A stretch of DNA of 64,000 nt from Nemertoderma westbladi (lineage: Eukaryota > Xenacoelomorpha > Nemertodermatida > Nemertodermatidae): assembly GCA_032718475.1 (NCBI GenBank), contig JAUCBJ010006576.1, positions 1 through 64,000 of the forward strand, given 5' to 3'. The notes under the pieces were generated by a model. That model saw only the letters and a program-made list of their open reading frames with translations, made no database searches and was not told where the DNA came from. The position numbers and the translations under genes are program-made. Within the stretch, counting starts at the first letter, position 1. Every line of letters begins with the position of its first letter. Below, piece after piece: positions 38,436 to 50,224 of the stretch.

Positions 38436-41400
38436 TTAGGGAGGTGGTCGTGGGAAGAGTATCTTGCCTTCCATAGTTTCCGGAGAGTTCTCTGTCTCTT
38501 TCCAGTAAACATAAACGACCAACTGGGCGATTGAGCTGCTGCGTCTCGAAGACAATTCCCGGTTTCTTAAAGTTCGTCGCATGACGACGAGTTCTACCGA
38601 TCGCACCAAACCATCATCCGAGATATGAGTCTCGATGATACGACCTGTCTGCCACCGCTTACGTGGAAGATCTGAATCCACAATAAGGACCATGTCTCCG
38701 GCGCTGACGTTTTCTTGCTGCGCAAACCACTTAGTTTGAAGTTGTAGCGTAGGCAGATAATGTTTTTCGAAATGGTCAGCGAAACGACGGGATAACAACT
38801 GTATAAGTTGCCAAGTTTGCCGGCAGTATTCGTCTCCATCTGTGATTTCCGATCGTGGGAGCATGGCTACAGGTTTCTTCAGTAGGAAGTGCGCGGGTGT
38901 TAGCGCTTCCAGGGAATCGGGACTCGATGAGACTGGCATAAGCGGTCTCTCGTTGAGATAGGCGGCGATTTCCTCCATTAACGTCCGCAAAAGTTCGTCG
39001 GTGAGAAACGCGCGGCACGGCACTATAAAGTGAAATGCGGTCTTCACGCTCCTGATTAATCTCTCCCAACTTCCTCCCCACCAAGGGGCGTCGGCGGCGT
39101 TGAAGGTCCAGCTAGATGCTGTTACCCTTAGCTGATCGTCCACCTGTCTTTGGTTCCAATATTTGACGTAAGCCTTGATTTCATTGTTGGCACCAATGAA
39201 GTTCGTTCCCTTATCAGATCTCATCGTGTTACTAGTTCCAAAGCGAGCGATCTGTCGGCGTAAGCTCAACATGAAGCTATTGGTAGATAAATCGTTCACC
39301 ATATCGAGATGGATAGCTCTACAAGTCATACAGACAAAGATGACACACCATCTCTTGACTATAGTCCTAGCACGATATACTTCAATAGGGCCAAATAAAT
39401 CCACACCGGTATTGGTAAAGGGTGGTTCATAGAAGCTTACTCATTCCCTAGGTAATTCTGCCTCTCGCTGTGTTAAAGGCCTACTGAACGCTTTCCTACA
39501 GGGTATACAGTTCCTAAGAACTTGGTTCAGAGCTCTACGGGGTTTATGAAAATAATAGCGAGTTCGAATTTCGCTAAGAACTCGTTCTCTACCAGCATGA
39601 TAAAGCTTACTGTGAACATCTACAATCATCTTGATTTGTATTTCAAGATTTCTAATGAGTATGGGAAACTTAGTGTCAAAGGATAATGGAGCATTCGTTA
39701 ATCTTCCTCCAACGCGTATTAACCCTTCTATCATTGTGCTAGAGAAACGATCCCTTAAGTGCATCTGTGGATTTCTCAACAACAGGAAATACTTATCGGA
39801 ATCCTCATAGCATTGCAGGAGTCTCAGTATCTGCTTATTGGTTTCTTCATGCTCCTGGTAACTGATCTTCTCCTTCAGAAACCTGTCTGATATCTTGTAT
39901 TTGGGAAGATCTTTAACAACATGTACCTGCGCAGATGTCAGTGGAGCGGTATCACTAGTGGTCTTCGTCCTGGAGTAGTGATGATGAAAACATCGCTTTA
40001 AATATGTAACGGCCTTACAGAGCCGATTCCAGGAACTATAGTGATGTATCGCTCTCTGCAGGAGGGGTGAGAGTCCTTGCGAGACGTCTGGTGTTCCAGA
40101 TTTCCAATCTCTCTCTCTGATTTCCACAACAGACTTATTTGTGGCTGTGGGTTTTGGATCCAAAGTGTCGTCTCCGGAAGTGTGCAGTACAGACAGATCT
40201 ATCATGGGTTTTAGTAACTTCGATTTACTCGCCCGGGTTTTAGGTTTGACTTTCTCCGCCCCCTTGGCTTGTCTAATCTCCGCCGTAGTAAGATGAGGAG
40301 GCCATTCATCCTCTTCCTTGCTTAGGAAGTCGGGTCCACCTAACCAGTCTGGAGTATCTATCAGTTCTTGTGGAGTTGCTCCCCTGGAGGCGATGTCGGC
40401 TGGATTAATCGTCCCAGGGCAATGTCTCCATTGATCTATCTTCGTGCGACTAAGTATAATGGCTACTCTGTTGGTAACGAAGACGCTGAACTGACAGACT
40501 TCATTGGTGATATACTCCAACACGAGCAAAGCATCGGTCCAATAGACAGTTTTCTCCAGTGGATAGTCTATCTGTTCTGTTACATTCCGGCCGATGGCTG
40601 TAGCATATAGAGCCGCTTTTAACTCCGCTCGAGGAACTTTCAACTTGTTGTTTATCAATGCCTTAGAGGTAACCAAGGCGACCTTGATTCCATCCGGAGT
40701 TTCAACTCTCAGGTAGGCTACTATACCTATTCCCATATCGCTGGCGTCTCCAAACACATGGAGTTGATAGGAATACGTAGGGAGAACATGACCAAAATAT
40801 GAACGGGAAATTAGAAAGTTCTCGATGGATGGTAGAGAATCCTCCCATTTCATCCACTTCTTTAATAGTTCTCCCTTAAGTGGATCGTCCCATGAGTGGT
40901 TTTCAAGCCACATTTGTTGTACTAAACTCCGAGCAGTCAATATAACTGGGGTAATAAATCCCAATGGATCGAAATAAGTGCTCAGGATACTTAGACAAAT
41001 CCGTTTAGTCCGAACTGGATTATCTCGCTGTTTTAGCTGGAAAAACAGGATATCTCTCTCTGTGTCCCATTTCAAACCAAGCGTCTTGGTTTCTGGAAGA
41101 TCGTCCTTGATTAGGTCTAGATCTTTAACTCCTCGGTCTTCTACAGGGATCGATTCCAGAAACTCCCGGGAGTTGCTGGTGAATTTAGTTAATCGAAATC
41201 CACCTCTTTTCAAGCACTCTACCGTTCCTTTGGCGACCTCAATGGCTTCTTCCACCGATGGGAGGGACTTTAAATTGTTGTCCATTGTTTGATGTTGTCG
41301 ATAACCTCTTTGGAGAAGGCGTCCCGGTTGTCATCAGCAGTGGTACGCACTACTGAGCAGGCGTTTGAAGGACTCGAGATGATCCCAAAAGCCTGGATGG

Positions 41401-42183
41401 TCATCCAGTACTCCACCGGTTTCTGGTTGTGGTCTCCGTCAGGCCACCACAGAAATCGTAGGGTGTCTCGATCTCTATCCAGCGCCTTAACTTGTAAGAA
41501 CATGCCTTCTATATCGGAGGCGAAAGCGATTGAATATTGTCGTTATCTTAAGAGTATTCCCAACAAGGATTGGAGTAAGTTGGGTCCTGGCAACAACTCG
41601 GAGTTAAGGGATTGGCCCATGTAGAGGGCGGAGCCGTCAAATACTACCCGGACTTCGTTGGGTTTACCGGGTTTGGGAACATAATGATGTGTTAGATAGT
41701 ACGTTCTCTCAGTTATGGGTGTTTCTTCCGGTACTCGCTCCGCATATCCCTTGTCAATGAATTTCTTCAGCTGGGTCTTGTACATCTCCTTAGCTGAAGC
41801 ATTTGCCGTAAGGCGTCGATGTAGTTGCGCAATTCTCTTCTCCGCCAAGGGTCGGTTGTTTATAAAATTGGGTTCTCGCCGTCGGAAAGGCAGACCAATC
41901 TCATACCTACCTTGATCTTTAAGAAAACGTGTAGTTGTTTCCTGTATCTGCTTGGCTCTTTCTTCTTCTACCGATAGGGCCTTATCGTAGGAATTGGGCT
42001 CTACAGCCTCTTGAGTAAAGAATCGTACGGCGTGTTCATCACGAGTCTTCGCGTTGTAGCGATCTATCACTTCATTCAGTTCGTCGTTGTAATCTACTTG
42101 TCCAGCTGGATGAATGAGGTGACATAAGTTCACTTGGTTTTGCCAAGTTTCATTTTCCGTAAGGAGGTCGATGGTATTCTCCT
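38436..42183 (-). pseudogene. Truncated, inactivated pol of the outer element
   Basis: Homologous to residues from about 1435 to the end of the inner Gag-Pol. It starts in mid-frame immediately at the 5' LTR border (42184). Lesions seen by comparison: TTA to TAA nonsense at about 41541; loss of a few codons plus a frameshift exactly at the RT active site (41280-41290), where YMDD becomes MDNN; a CGA to TGA nonsense at about 39441; and a frameshift near 38580 that changes the C-terminus. RNase H (39441-41285 block) and integrase (39404-38436) stretches are otherwise readable, including the three integrase catalytic residues. Confidence 0.92.
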
Positions 42184-43346
42184 TGTTCGCGCTTTCAGAC
42201 CTTTAGCAGTTTAACCTGCCAAATTGGGATGTCTTCTAGATAATAGATCGTCTTTAGCCTATGACAAGTATTTGATACACTACATTAGCCGAAGCCAGTC
42301 TATGCGCGATCATTCACCCGCTGGATATACCCGGGAGACTGGATTCGGAAGCCTAACCGTATTGCGGGGTAGGCCTACTGTATTATTCGACTGATCGTAA
42401 TATATAATCTCTGACAAATATTATTCACTTTCGGGAAATATTAACAGTTCCTTTAGGACGTGGCGCTCTAAATATGTAAACAGAGTTATGACTTAAACTA
42501 GACACAACGGGATGGCTATAGATTCACGTATATGGCGCATTCTTTAGGAGATGCTTTGTTATCAGTCACAATCATACACAATACTGCACCATGCTGCACA
42601 CTAATCTGCCGACCTTCACTAAATTTAGTCACATATAAAGAGCTAGACTACATGTAGGGCCTATAAAATAGCATTAGATTCACTTCAAACCACTTAATGT
42701 AAGTCGCAATCGTTATATGTAACCGGTCTCTCTAACCTTTAGTATATCAAGAAGATTGGGGTTTTATGATTATTTATCGATATTCTCCAAATATAACAAC
42801 ATTCCATCAACTGATAACAATTAATAACCGACAGTAAATAGCAGTAAAATAATGCGGTGTTTGTATGTGATCAGGTTTGTGATAAGTTCGTGAATTATGA
42901 TAACAGTTATACGTTTCTATGATCAAAGCCGTTCTAATGTTCGGCTAAAGTCTGAAACACAGAATAATTCCACAGCCGATGTTCTGGGCTCAGGAAAAAA
43001 GGTAAACAAAGACCATAATGCATTGCGCGATTTCCCGGAGGCTTCTGTGTAAATAAAATGAAAATCGCTCTGATTGGTCGAGTCGAACAAAGAACAAAGA
43101 AAAGCTCCACGTCGACATATCAGCTGATAGATGTCGTCATCTGAACTACACTGTATCAAGAGTATTTTGGCGTATTGCGGCATAAAAATGGCTTGTTATG
43201 TCCGCTAAAGTACACATACAGAAAAATAGCTTTTTATGTCCACTAAAACACCTACACAGTAAGAAAACCGCTTTTTATGTCCGTTAAAACACATAAAGAG
43301 TACTTTGCGGGAAAAATGACTAGTTATATCCGCAAAAGCCTTTACA
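42184..43346 (-). repeat. 5' LTR of the outer element
   Basis: 1163 bp, TGTTCGCGC ... CCTTTACA, partner of 14940-16112, followed by the target duplication TGGTG. It abuts the middle of pol on its internal side. Confidence 0.92.
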
Positions 43347-45600
43347 TGGTGTGATGTAGAGCACATTATGGAAGTGAGTGGTGTGATGTAGATAGTTCAG
43401 TATGGAAGCGAGTGGTGTGATGTAGAGCACATTATGGAAGCGAGTGGTGTGATGTAGATAGTTCAGTATGGAAACGAATGGTGTGATGTAGAGCACATTA
43501 TGGAAGAGAGTGGTGTGATGTAGATAGTTCAGTATGGAAGCGAGTGGTGTGATGTAGATAGTTCAGTATGGAAGTGAGTGGTGTGATGTAGATAGTTCAG
43601 TATGGAAGTGAGTGGTGTGATGTAGATAGTTCAGTATGGAAGTGAGTGGTGTGATGTAGAGCACATTATAGAAGCGAGTGGTGTGATGTAGATGTTCAGT
43701 ATGGAAGGGAGTAGTGTGCTGTAGATAGTTCAGTCTGGAAGCGAGTGGTCTGATGTTGATAGATCAGCATGGAAGCCAGTGGTACGATGTAGATGGTTCA
43801 GTATGAAAGCGAGTGGTGTGATGTAGATAGTTCAGTATGGAAGTGAGTGGTGTGATGTAGATAGTTCAGTATGGAAGCGAGTGGTGTGATGTAGAGCACA
43901 TTATGGAAGCGAGTGGTGTGATGTAGATAGTTCAGTATGGAAGCGAATGGTGTGATGTAGAGCACATTATGGAAGAGAGTGGTGTGATGTAGATAGTTCA
44001 GTATGGAAGCGAGTGGTGTGATGTAGATAGTTCAGTATGGAAGTGAGTGGTGTGATGTAGATAGTTCAGTATGGAAGTGAGTGGTGTGATGTAGATAGTT
44101 CAGTATGGAAGCGAGTGGTGTGATGTAGAGCACATTATGGAAGCGAGTGGTGTGCTGTAGATAGTTCAGTATGGAAGCGAGTGGTGTGATGTAGATGTTC
44201 AGTATGGAAGCGAGTAGTGTGCTGTAGATAGTTCAGTCTGGAAGCGAGTGGTCTGATGTTGATAGATCAGTATGGAAGCCAGTGGTACGATGTAGATAGT
44301 TCAGTATGAAAGCGAGTAGTGTGCTGTAGATAGTTCAGTATGGAAGCGAGTGGTCTGATGTTGATAGATCAGTATGGAAGCCAGTGGTACGATGGAGATA
44401 TTTAAATATGGAAGCGAGTGGTGTGATGTAGATAGTTCAGTATGGAAGTGAGTGGTGTGATGTAGATAGTTCAGTATGGAAGCGAATGGTGTGATGTAGA
44501 GCACATTATGGAAGCGAGTGGTGTGATGTAGATGTTCAGTATGGAAGCGAGTAGTGTGATGTTGATAGATCAGTATGGAAGCCAGTGGTACGATGTAGAT
44601 AGCTCAGTATGAAAGCGAGTAGTGTGCTGTAGATAGTTCAGTATGGAAGCGAGTGGTCTGATGTTGATAGATCAGTATGGAAGCCAGTGGTACGATGTAG
44701 ATAGTTCAGTATGAAAGCGAGTGGTGTGATGTAGATAGTTCAGTATGGAGGTGAGTGGTGTGATGTAGAGCACATTATGGAAGCGAGTGGTGTGATGTAG
44801 ATGTTCAATATGGAAGCCAGTGGTACGGTGTAGATAGCTCAGTATGAAAGCGAGTAGTGTGCTGTAGATAGTTCAGTATGGAAGCGAGTGGTCTGATGTT
44901 GATAGATCAGTATGGAAGCGAGTGGTGTGATATCGATAGATCAGTATGGAAGCCAGTGGTACGATGTAGAGCACATAATGGAAGCGAGTGGTGTGATGTA
45001 GATGTTCAGTATGGAAGCGAGTGGTGTGATGTCGATAGATCAGTATGGAAGCGAGTGGTGTGATGTAGATAGTTCAGTATGGAAGCGAGTGGTGTGATGT
45101 AGATAGTTCAGTATGGATGCGAGTGGTGTGATGTAGATGTTCAGTATGGAAGCGAGTGGTGTGATGTCGATAGATCAGTATGGAAGCGAGTGGTGTGATG
45201 TAGATAGTTCAGTATGGAAGCGAGTGGTGTGATGTAGATAGTTCAGTATGGATGCGAGTGGTGTGATGTAGATAGTTCAGTATGGAGGTGAGTGGTGTGA
45301 TGTAGATAGTTCAGTATGGAAGCGAGTGGTGTGATGTAGAGCACATTATGGAAGCGAGTGGTGTGATGTAGATGTTCAGTATGGAAGCGAGTAGCGTGCT
45401 GTAGATAGTTCAGTCTGGAAGCGAGTGGTGTGATGTAGATAGTTCAGTATGGATGCGAGTGGTGTGCTGTATGTAGATAGTTCAGTATGGAAGCAAGTGG
45501 AGTGATATAGATAGTTCAGTATGGAAGCGAGTGGTCTGATGTTGATAGATCAGTATGTAAGCCAGTGGTACGATGTAGATAGTTCAGTATGGTATTCTAG
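43347..45600. repeat. 34-bp minisatellite array, right part
   Basis: Continues the array of 12680-14939: about 66 further copies, here richer in the TAGAGCACATTATGG, GTTGATAGATCAG and GCCAGTGGTACGATG variants. The variant composition differs from the left half. Confidence 0.95.
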
Positions 45601-45768
45601 CAGTACTGTTAATTCTTAAGAAGAAGTTATGGTGATAGAGAAACCATCACTGTTAATATACCATTCAAAACATAATGGTTAGCTGTGGGGGATTCTGTTA
45701 CAGGAACATGTTTGTTAATATCTTGAAATCCATGTATAACTAGTCACACCTTTATATAAACATTTCCA
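45601..45768. other. Unassigned sequence next to the Copia remnant
   Basis: AT-rich, no coding. It may include the 3' end or LTR of the Copia-like remnant on its right, but no LTR pair is visible. Confidence 0.3.
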
Positions 45769-47990
45769 TTATTGTCGACTTTGTCTCTTATCACCCATTT
45801 CCACTGATACTTTACTTATTTCTTCATATACATTACGCATTTTCCAGTTCTCCAGCTTTGCTTTATATTTTTCTGTGAAGTATATTTCATCAATTCCATA
45901 GCGTTTAATTGGTTTAATTACTCTTGTTGGTCTTTCTGATGAACCATCAGAATTCATTTCCATTTTAGACAAATCAATTGATGGAGATGAATTATTTGTG
46001 TCATCATCATTTGCACTTTTATTTTTCACTGTAACAGACTGTAAGACATTATTTTCAATGCATTTCATAGTTTGAGTATCTTCTTCTGAACTTACTTCAG
46101 CCTTACTTACAATACCCGAATCTTCAGATGATCTTTGAAGATATCTTGAGTGTACTTTAATAACAAATCCACCATGACGAACAAAAACAATTTCACTATC
46201 AGATCCAAATTACTCTTGCCAGACCATGTCACCCCTTGTTCCAATTAGAGTCACATAATGCAACTCATAAATAACATAATAAGGTAATAACATAAAATGC
46301 AACTCGTGTTGAATGAATCCCATTCAAAATGTTCCTGATGGTAGAACAACTTGTGTTATAATCTAGCATTTGTGGATCTGCATTTAGAACTGGGGGGATA
46401 TATGGATTTCTCCCAAAGACAAATTGATATGGAGAAAACCCATTCCGATTAGCTAAACTATTCTTTGCCAATAGAGCATATCCTAAAAACAGAAATAGTT
46501 GGATTATCATGGCGCATTTGGTAATAATTTCTTTCAATATTCCATTGCACCTTTCACAAACTCCATTTCACAAACTCCGAATATGCTGCAGTTGTTAGTA
46601 ACTTTGAACCAAACTTCCCTCTGAAGATCTTCATCAACTCATTAACAAATTTATCACCATTATCAGATAAAAGTGTTCTTGGAACACCATAATGTTGTAA
46701 CCATTATTTAACCATTACTAGTACCATTACTAGTAACCATTACTTAAATATCATAAATAATAGTTTCTGACAATTTATCAGCAACTAAAGAAGCCATTGA
46801 AATTCATGTAGCTAAATCAATCATATGGAACAATTATAATATTGCAGTATTATAGGAACAGTATATGCTGCTTCAAAGGCACTGGATCAACCCACTCAGT
46901 TAGATCCAGAACACCAATCTCTCCAAAATCATGAGCTAATGGGAGGGGTACTTTAAGTCTTGGTACTGGTTTTGCATTTTCAAGACAAATAGTACATTTC
47001 ATGTTACTAATTTCAGTGACTAGGATGGCCAAATTGTGAATGGATTTTTTCTGCTACTTCCTTTGCAGACTTTCTATGCTCAACAGTATTAGAACTTTCA
47101 CAATTTTCAGGATCAGTAGCAAAATCCTTTAAATTAAAAGTAACTTATTCATTGACTGATATCTGTTTATTAAAAGTTTGCATGATTGTTTGATCCAGTA
47201 ATGGTATACAAACTTTTATACTTTTTTAGTCTGTGGAAAGGCAATAGTTTTTCATAATATAGATCCTGTTTTAAAAGAAACATCTTTATTTATGTAGAGT
47301 TTGGCTAAGGACATACGGTTTAGAAGTAGAGGACAAGTACCAGTAACAACATCAGTCATCAAGGTCATTTCTTTTCTAAACATGAATACTGGAATGGCAG
47401 CTGTAAACATCGAATTTTTTATACCTCCATTTCCAAACTTATACCTGAACTGGATGACAAAATTTTTGGTTTCTTATTATATTTGTTACCTAAAATTTCA
47501 ATGAATTTTCTATACCATTGGTCTCCACACTCTGTTTTTGTTGCAACTGAATCAATTATTCCAACCTCACGCAGTTCTGCAAAACAATCAGTCTCCCCTA
47601 ATGTGACAATATCATCAAATTGTTCATAATCTTCTACCAAAAGATTGTTCTCATTCCTGTAATTCTTAATAGGATAATTTTTCTTTGAACACCCTGACAT
47701 CAAATTAAACCTGTTGCCACATATATAGCATTGCATTATATCTCCCAATTGTATATCTTTTGGATTCAGATTTGGTTTAGGTCCATAAGGGACACTAAAC
47801 TGTGAGTCATTCCTATTTCCTGATTGTGATTCTACTCTCAAGTTTCTTCCAGAATAAGCTTGACTATTACATCTCTTATCTGTGAAATATCCCCTGTTAT
47901 AAACTTGCTTATTTACATTCCAAGCAGCTAGGGCATATTCTACTACTTCATCTTTTTCAAATGCAGGTAGATCATCTAAGCCTTATGAAA
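45769..47990 (-). pseudogene. Decayed Copia-like retrotransposon, minus strand
   Basis: Separate broken frames in the order gag, protease, integrase, linker. 47841-47419 has a Cys pair CYICGNRF and a protease-like GIIDSVATKTECGDQWY. 46537-46265 carries the end of integrase, AKNSLANRNGFSPYQFVFG, a motif of Copia-type (GalEa-like) invertebrate elements, and about 46245-46120 reads VFVRHGGFVIKV..RYLQRS, the element's usual next segment. 46068-45769 is the region before the Copia RT, with RVIKPIKRYGIDEIYF. The RT itself is absent. Many stops and frameshifts; LTRs not seen. Clade assignment is by memory of motifs and is tentative. Confidence 0.65.
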
Positions 47991-48058
47991 TGTGCTGAAA
48001 AAGTGCTGTTTCCGCTTTGGAAATCACACACATTGTCATCTAGGTTATCATCACATAA

Positions 48059-48285
48059 GGCCCGTTCACATCCAACGGAACGGTACACCGCGCGGTGTAC
48101 CGCAGGGCCAGCGGTACACCGCTGACTGTGAACGACCCAACAGGTAGTTGTGCGCAAACCGCGCGGTTTACCGCAGCCCATTTAAACAATGTTAAAACAA
48201 TTAATGTAATTTCCTGTTGAATTCACAGTCGACAGATAGACTGTCAGTTACCGCAATGGTACTGTTGGGTGTGAACGGGCTCCGG
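48059..48285. mobile_element. MITE with terminal inverted repeats
   Basis: GGCCCGTTCACATCCAAC at 48059 is mirrored by GTTGGGTGTGAACGGGCTCC at the right end (to 48285), giving a ~227-bp element with inverted ends. The left half holds further palindromes CGGTACACCGCGCGGTGTACCG and GCGGTTTACCGC. No transposase. The termini resemble those of PIF/Harbinger-type MITEs, but a clean TSD is not visible because LINE-B begins almost at its right end. Confidence 0.75.
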
Positions 48286-48677
48286 GTAGTGTACCGCTGG
48301 CTCGGAGGTCAGATCAGGTATTCTAGGTCATTGATCAAGAAAACTTGCCACCTCCATGCAGCATAAAGGAGGTGTCACCTGTAGCTGCATAGACCCTCTT
48401 ACTAGGGCAAATCTGGTCCTGTAACTAGGACCCCCTTCGTTCTGGGATAAGGACGCCCTTGGTCCTGGATTAAGGACCCATATACTTGGCTGCAGGGGTA
48501 TATGGCCTGACCAGGCAGATGGTGATCTACCAATGGCTGGTCAGGAGTAGAGTGTTCTCATGTCCACTCTGAGAGCACTTCACTGCGACCTGCACCTGGC
48601 AGCAAGGGTACAGGGCATGACCCAGCAGATGAGCTGCAACAGCCAATGGTGGGTCATGTGCGCCAGAGTAGATATGG

Positions 48678-49049
48678 GTGATGGGCCTCATTGATCTGAC
48701 TCCATTGCGACACCCACCCTGTGGAATGGCAAACCAGGGTGTGGTATTTGCCCCGAGAGCTGACTCGGCAAAAAAGCACCCCCCAACCCCCACTATGGAT
48801 TACATTAGCAATGCGGAGGTCCGGCCACTAGAGGCCAGTGGAATTACCGGACACAATCGGCCTCACAGGCGTCAGTTAACTCCTGGCCGGCTGCCTGTCT
48901 CACCCACTACTGGAGAGAGAGCAACCAACAATTCTTTGAGTCCCTTTCCTGATGACCTTTCTGGCCCAAACCCTGGGTCACCAGGAAGGCCAGATTGTGA
49001 TGGGGAGATGGATTCTGGAGTTGGAGGCTACTCTCATGTTCCACCCTGA
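48678..49049 (+). CDS. LINE-B 5' open frame, function unknown
   Basis: 123 codons, Pro/Gly/Asn-rich (LTPGRLPVSPTTGERATNN), no recognised domain. The inverted copy (54832-55389) keeps a similar frame and reads into the endonuclease start, so this may be the N-terminal part of the LINE-B polyprotein, separated here by a stop at 49047-49049. Confidence 0.45.
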   Translation: MMGLIDLTPLRHPPCGMANQGVVFAPRADSAKKHPPTPTMDYISNAEVRPLEASGITGHNRPHRRQLTPGRLPVSPTTGERATNNSLSPFPDDLSGPNPGSPGRPDCDGEMDSGVGGYSHVPP

Positions 49050-49061
49050 CCAACAAAGCCA

Positions 49062-50213
49062 TTGGTGAATCTGAGGCAAGTCACAAGACTAGCCTCAGTA
49101 AACACCCTAACACTCGGGTCCCCAATGCGACAAGGTGAGCTGACTGCCTTGGCAGATAAGCTTTCTCTTAGCGCAGTGGGTGTTCAAGAGCACCGAATGC
49201 AGACTGGACAGACCGATGAGGTTCTGATTAAGGACATGGGGGGCGGTTGGCGACTCGCCCTCGCGTCAGCAGATGATAGTGGCAATGGTGGAATTGGTCT
49301 ATTGATGAATCCAACTGCACATGCAGCATTGGACAAAATAGACCAAATCTCTAACCGCATCATCCGTTGCCACTTCTCATGTTCTGGAAGACTGGCTAAG
49401 AAGTTTCCTAAAGTGGTTCTGATTGTGTGCTACTCTCCAACTAGTGTTGCCCCTGTAGAGGAGGTGGAAAATTTCTACCACAATCTACAAGCAGCAACTG
49501 ATGGAGTGGATCAGCATGCATTCTTAACATTCCTGGGAGACTTTAATGCAAGTCTGCATCAATCACCTACATCGCCCTGGGTCTATAGCAATAGTGTTAG
49601 CCGAAATTCTGTCCATCTTCAGGATTTTATCTCTGGAAATGGATTGTTTTCGGCTGGAACCCAGTTCAAGAAGCGAACTGGAAAGCTATGGACTCATAGT
49701 GGACCCAGTGGTCACAAGTCCCAGATAGACCATATTCTGTTTCGTAGGAAATACAGGAGCTCTATACAAGACTGTAATGCATTTACACTTCGACCCTTCT
49801 CCAGTGATCACCGCCTTATTGTGTCCAAGGTAAGACTTAGTCTGCGTGCTAGCAGAACAACGAAATCTGCCTTGCCACGGCATGACTGGTCCTCTCTGTT
49901 GCAACATCCAAGTGTGAAATCCAGTTTCACACTACAGCTGAGCAACAGGTATGAGGCTCTTGCCTCTGAGGCGGCAGATCACTGTGAGGGCTATACTGCC
50001 TTTACAGAAGCAGTTAAGTTAGCAGCTGCAGAAACAGTTCCTGTATACCCTCGAAACAGGAAAAGGGCCCCCTGGACTGACAACAAAATTCAGAAGTGCC
50101 GAAATGACCTTCATAAGGCGCAGAAAGAGTCCCGACTCAAACAGACTACAGCGGCCAAGAATGCAGTTAAGGCTGCATCTAGGTCCCTGAACGAACAGGC
50201 AGTACTCTGTTAA
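49062..50213 (+). CDS. LINE-B apurinic-like endonuclease
   Basis: 383 codons. Catalytic blocks of the APE family in order: VGVQEHRMQ (Glu), VLIVCYSP, FLGDFNASL (Asp/Asn), GHKSQIDHILF (Asp) and SSDHRLIVSKV (Asp-His). This domain nicks target DNA to prime reverse transcription. A basic helical region (NRKRAPWTDNKIQKCRNDL) links to the RT. The frame ends by a frameshift before the RT at 50213. Confidence 0.82.
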   Translation: MVNLRQVTRLASVNTLTLGSPMRQGELTALADKLSLSAVGVQEHRMQTGQTDEVLIKDMGGGWRLALASADDSGNGGIGLLMNPTAHAALDKIDQISNRIIRCHFSCSGRLAKKFPKVVLIVCYSPTSVAPVEEVENFYHNLQAATDGVDQHAFLTFLGDFNASLHQSPTSPWVYSNSVSRNSVHLQDFISGNGLFSAGTQFKKRTGKLWTHSGPSGHKSQIDHILFRRKYRSSIQDCNAFTLRPFSSDHRLIVSKVRLSLRASRTTKSALPRHDWSSLLQHPSVKSSFTLQLSNRYEALASEAADHCEGYTAFTEAVKLAAAETVPVYPRNRKRAPWTDNKIQKCRNDLHKAQKESRLKQTTAAKNAVKAASRSLNEQAVLC

Positions 50214-50224
50214 TCTACAAGAGC

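Larger units (their letters stand above)
14940..43346 (-). mobile_element. Outer BEL/Pao family A retrotransposon, interrupted and internally deleted
   Basis: LTRs at 14940-16112 (1173 bp) and 42184-43346 (1163 bp), both TG...CA, flanked by the 5-bp target duplication TGGTG (14935-14939 and 43347-43351) within the 34-bp minisatellite. The coding strand is minus, so the 5' LTR is the right one. A second element of the same family (19302-38253) lies inside it. Without that insert the copy is 9.46 kb, roughly half the inner element: leader, gag and protease are missing and ORF3 has large deletions. Several nonsense and frameshift changes and LTRs that differ visibly show it is the older copy. 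Confidence 0.93.
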
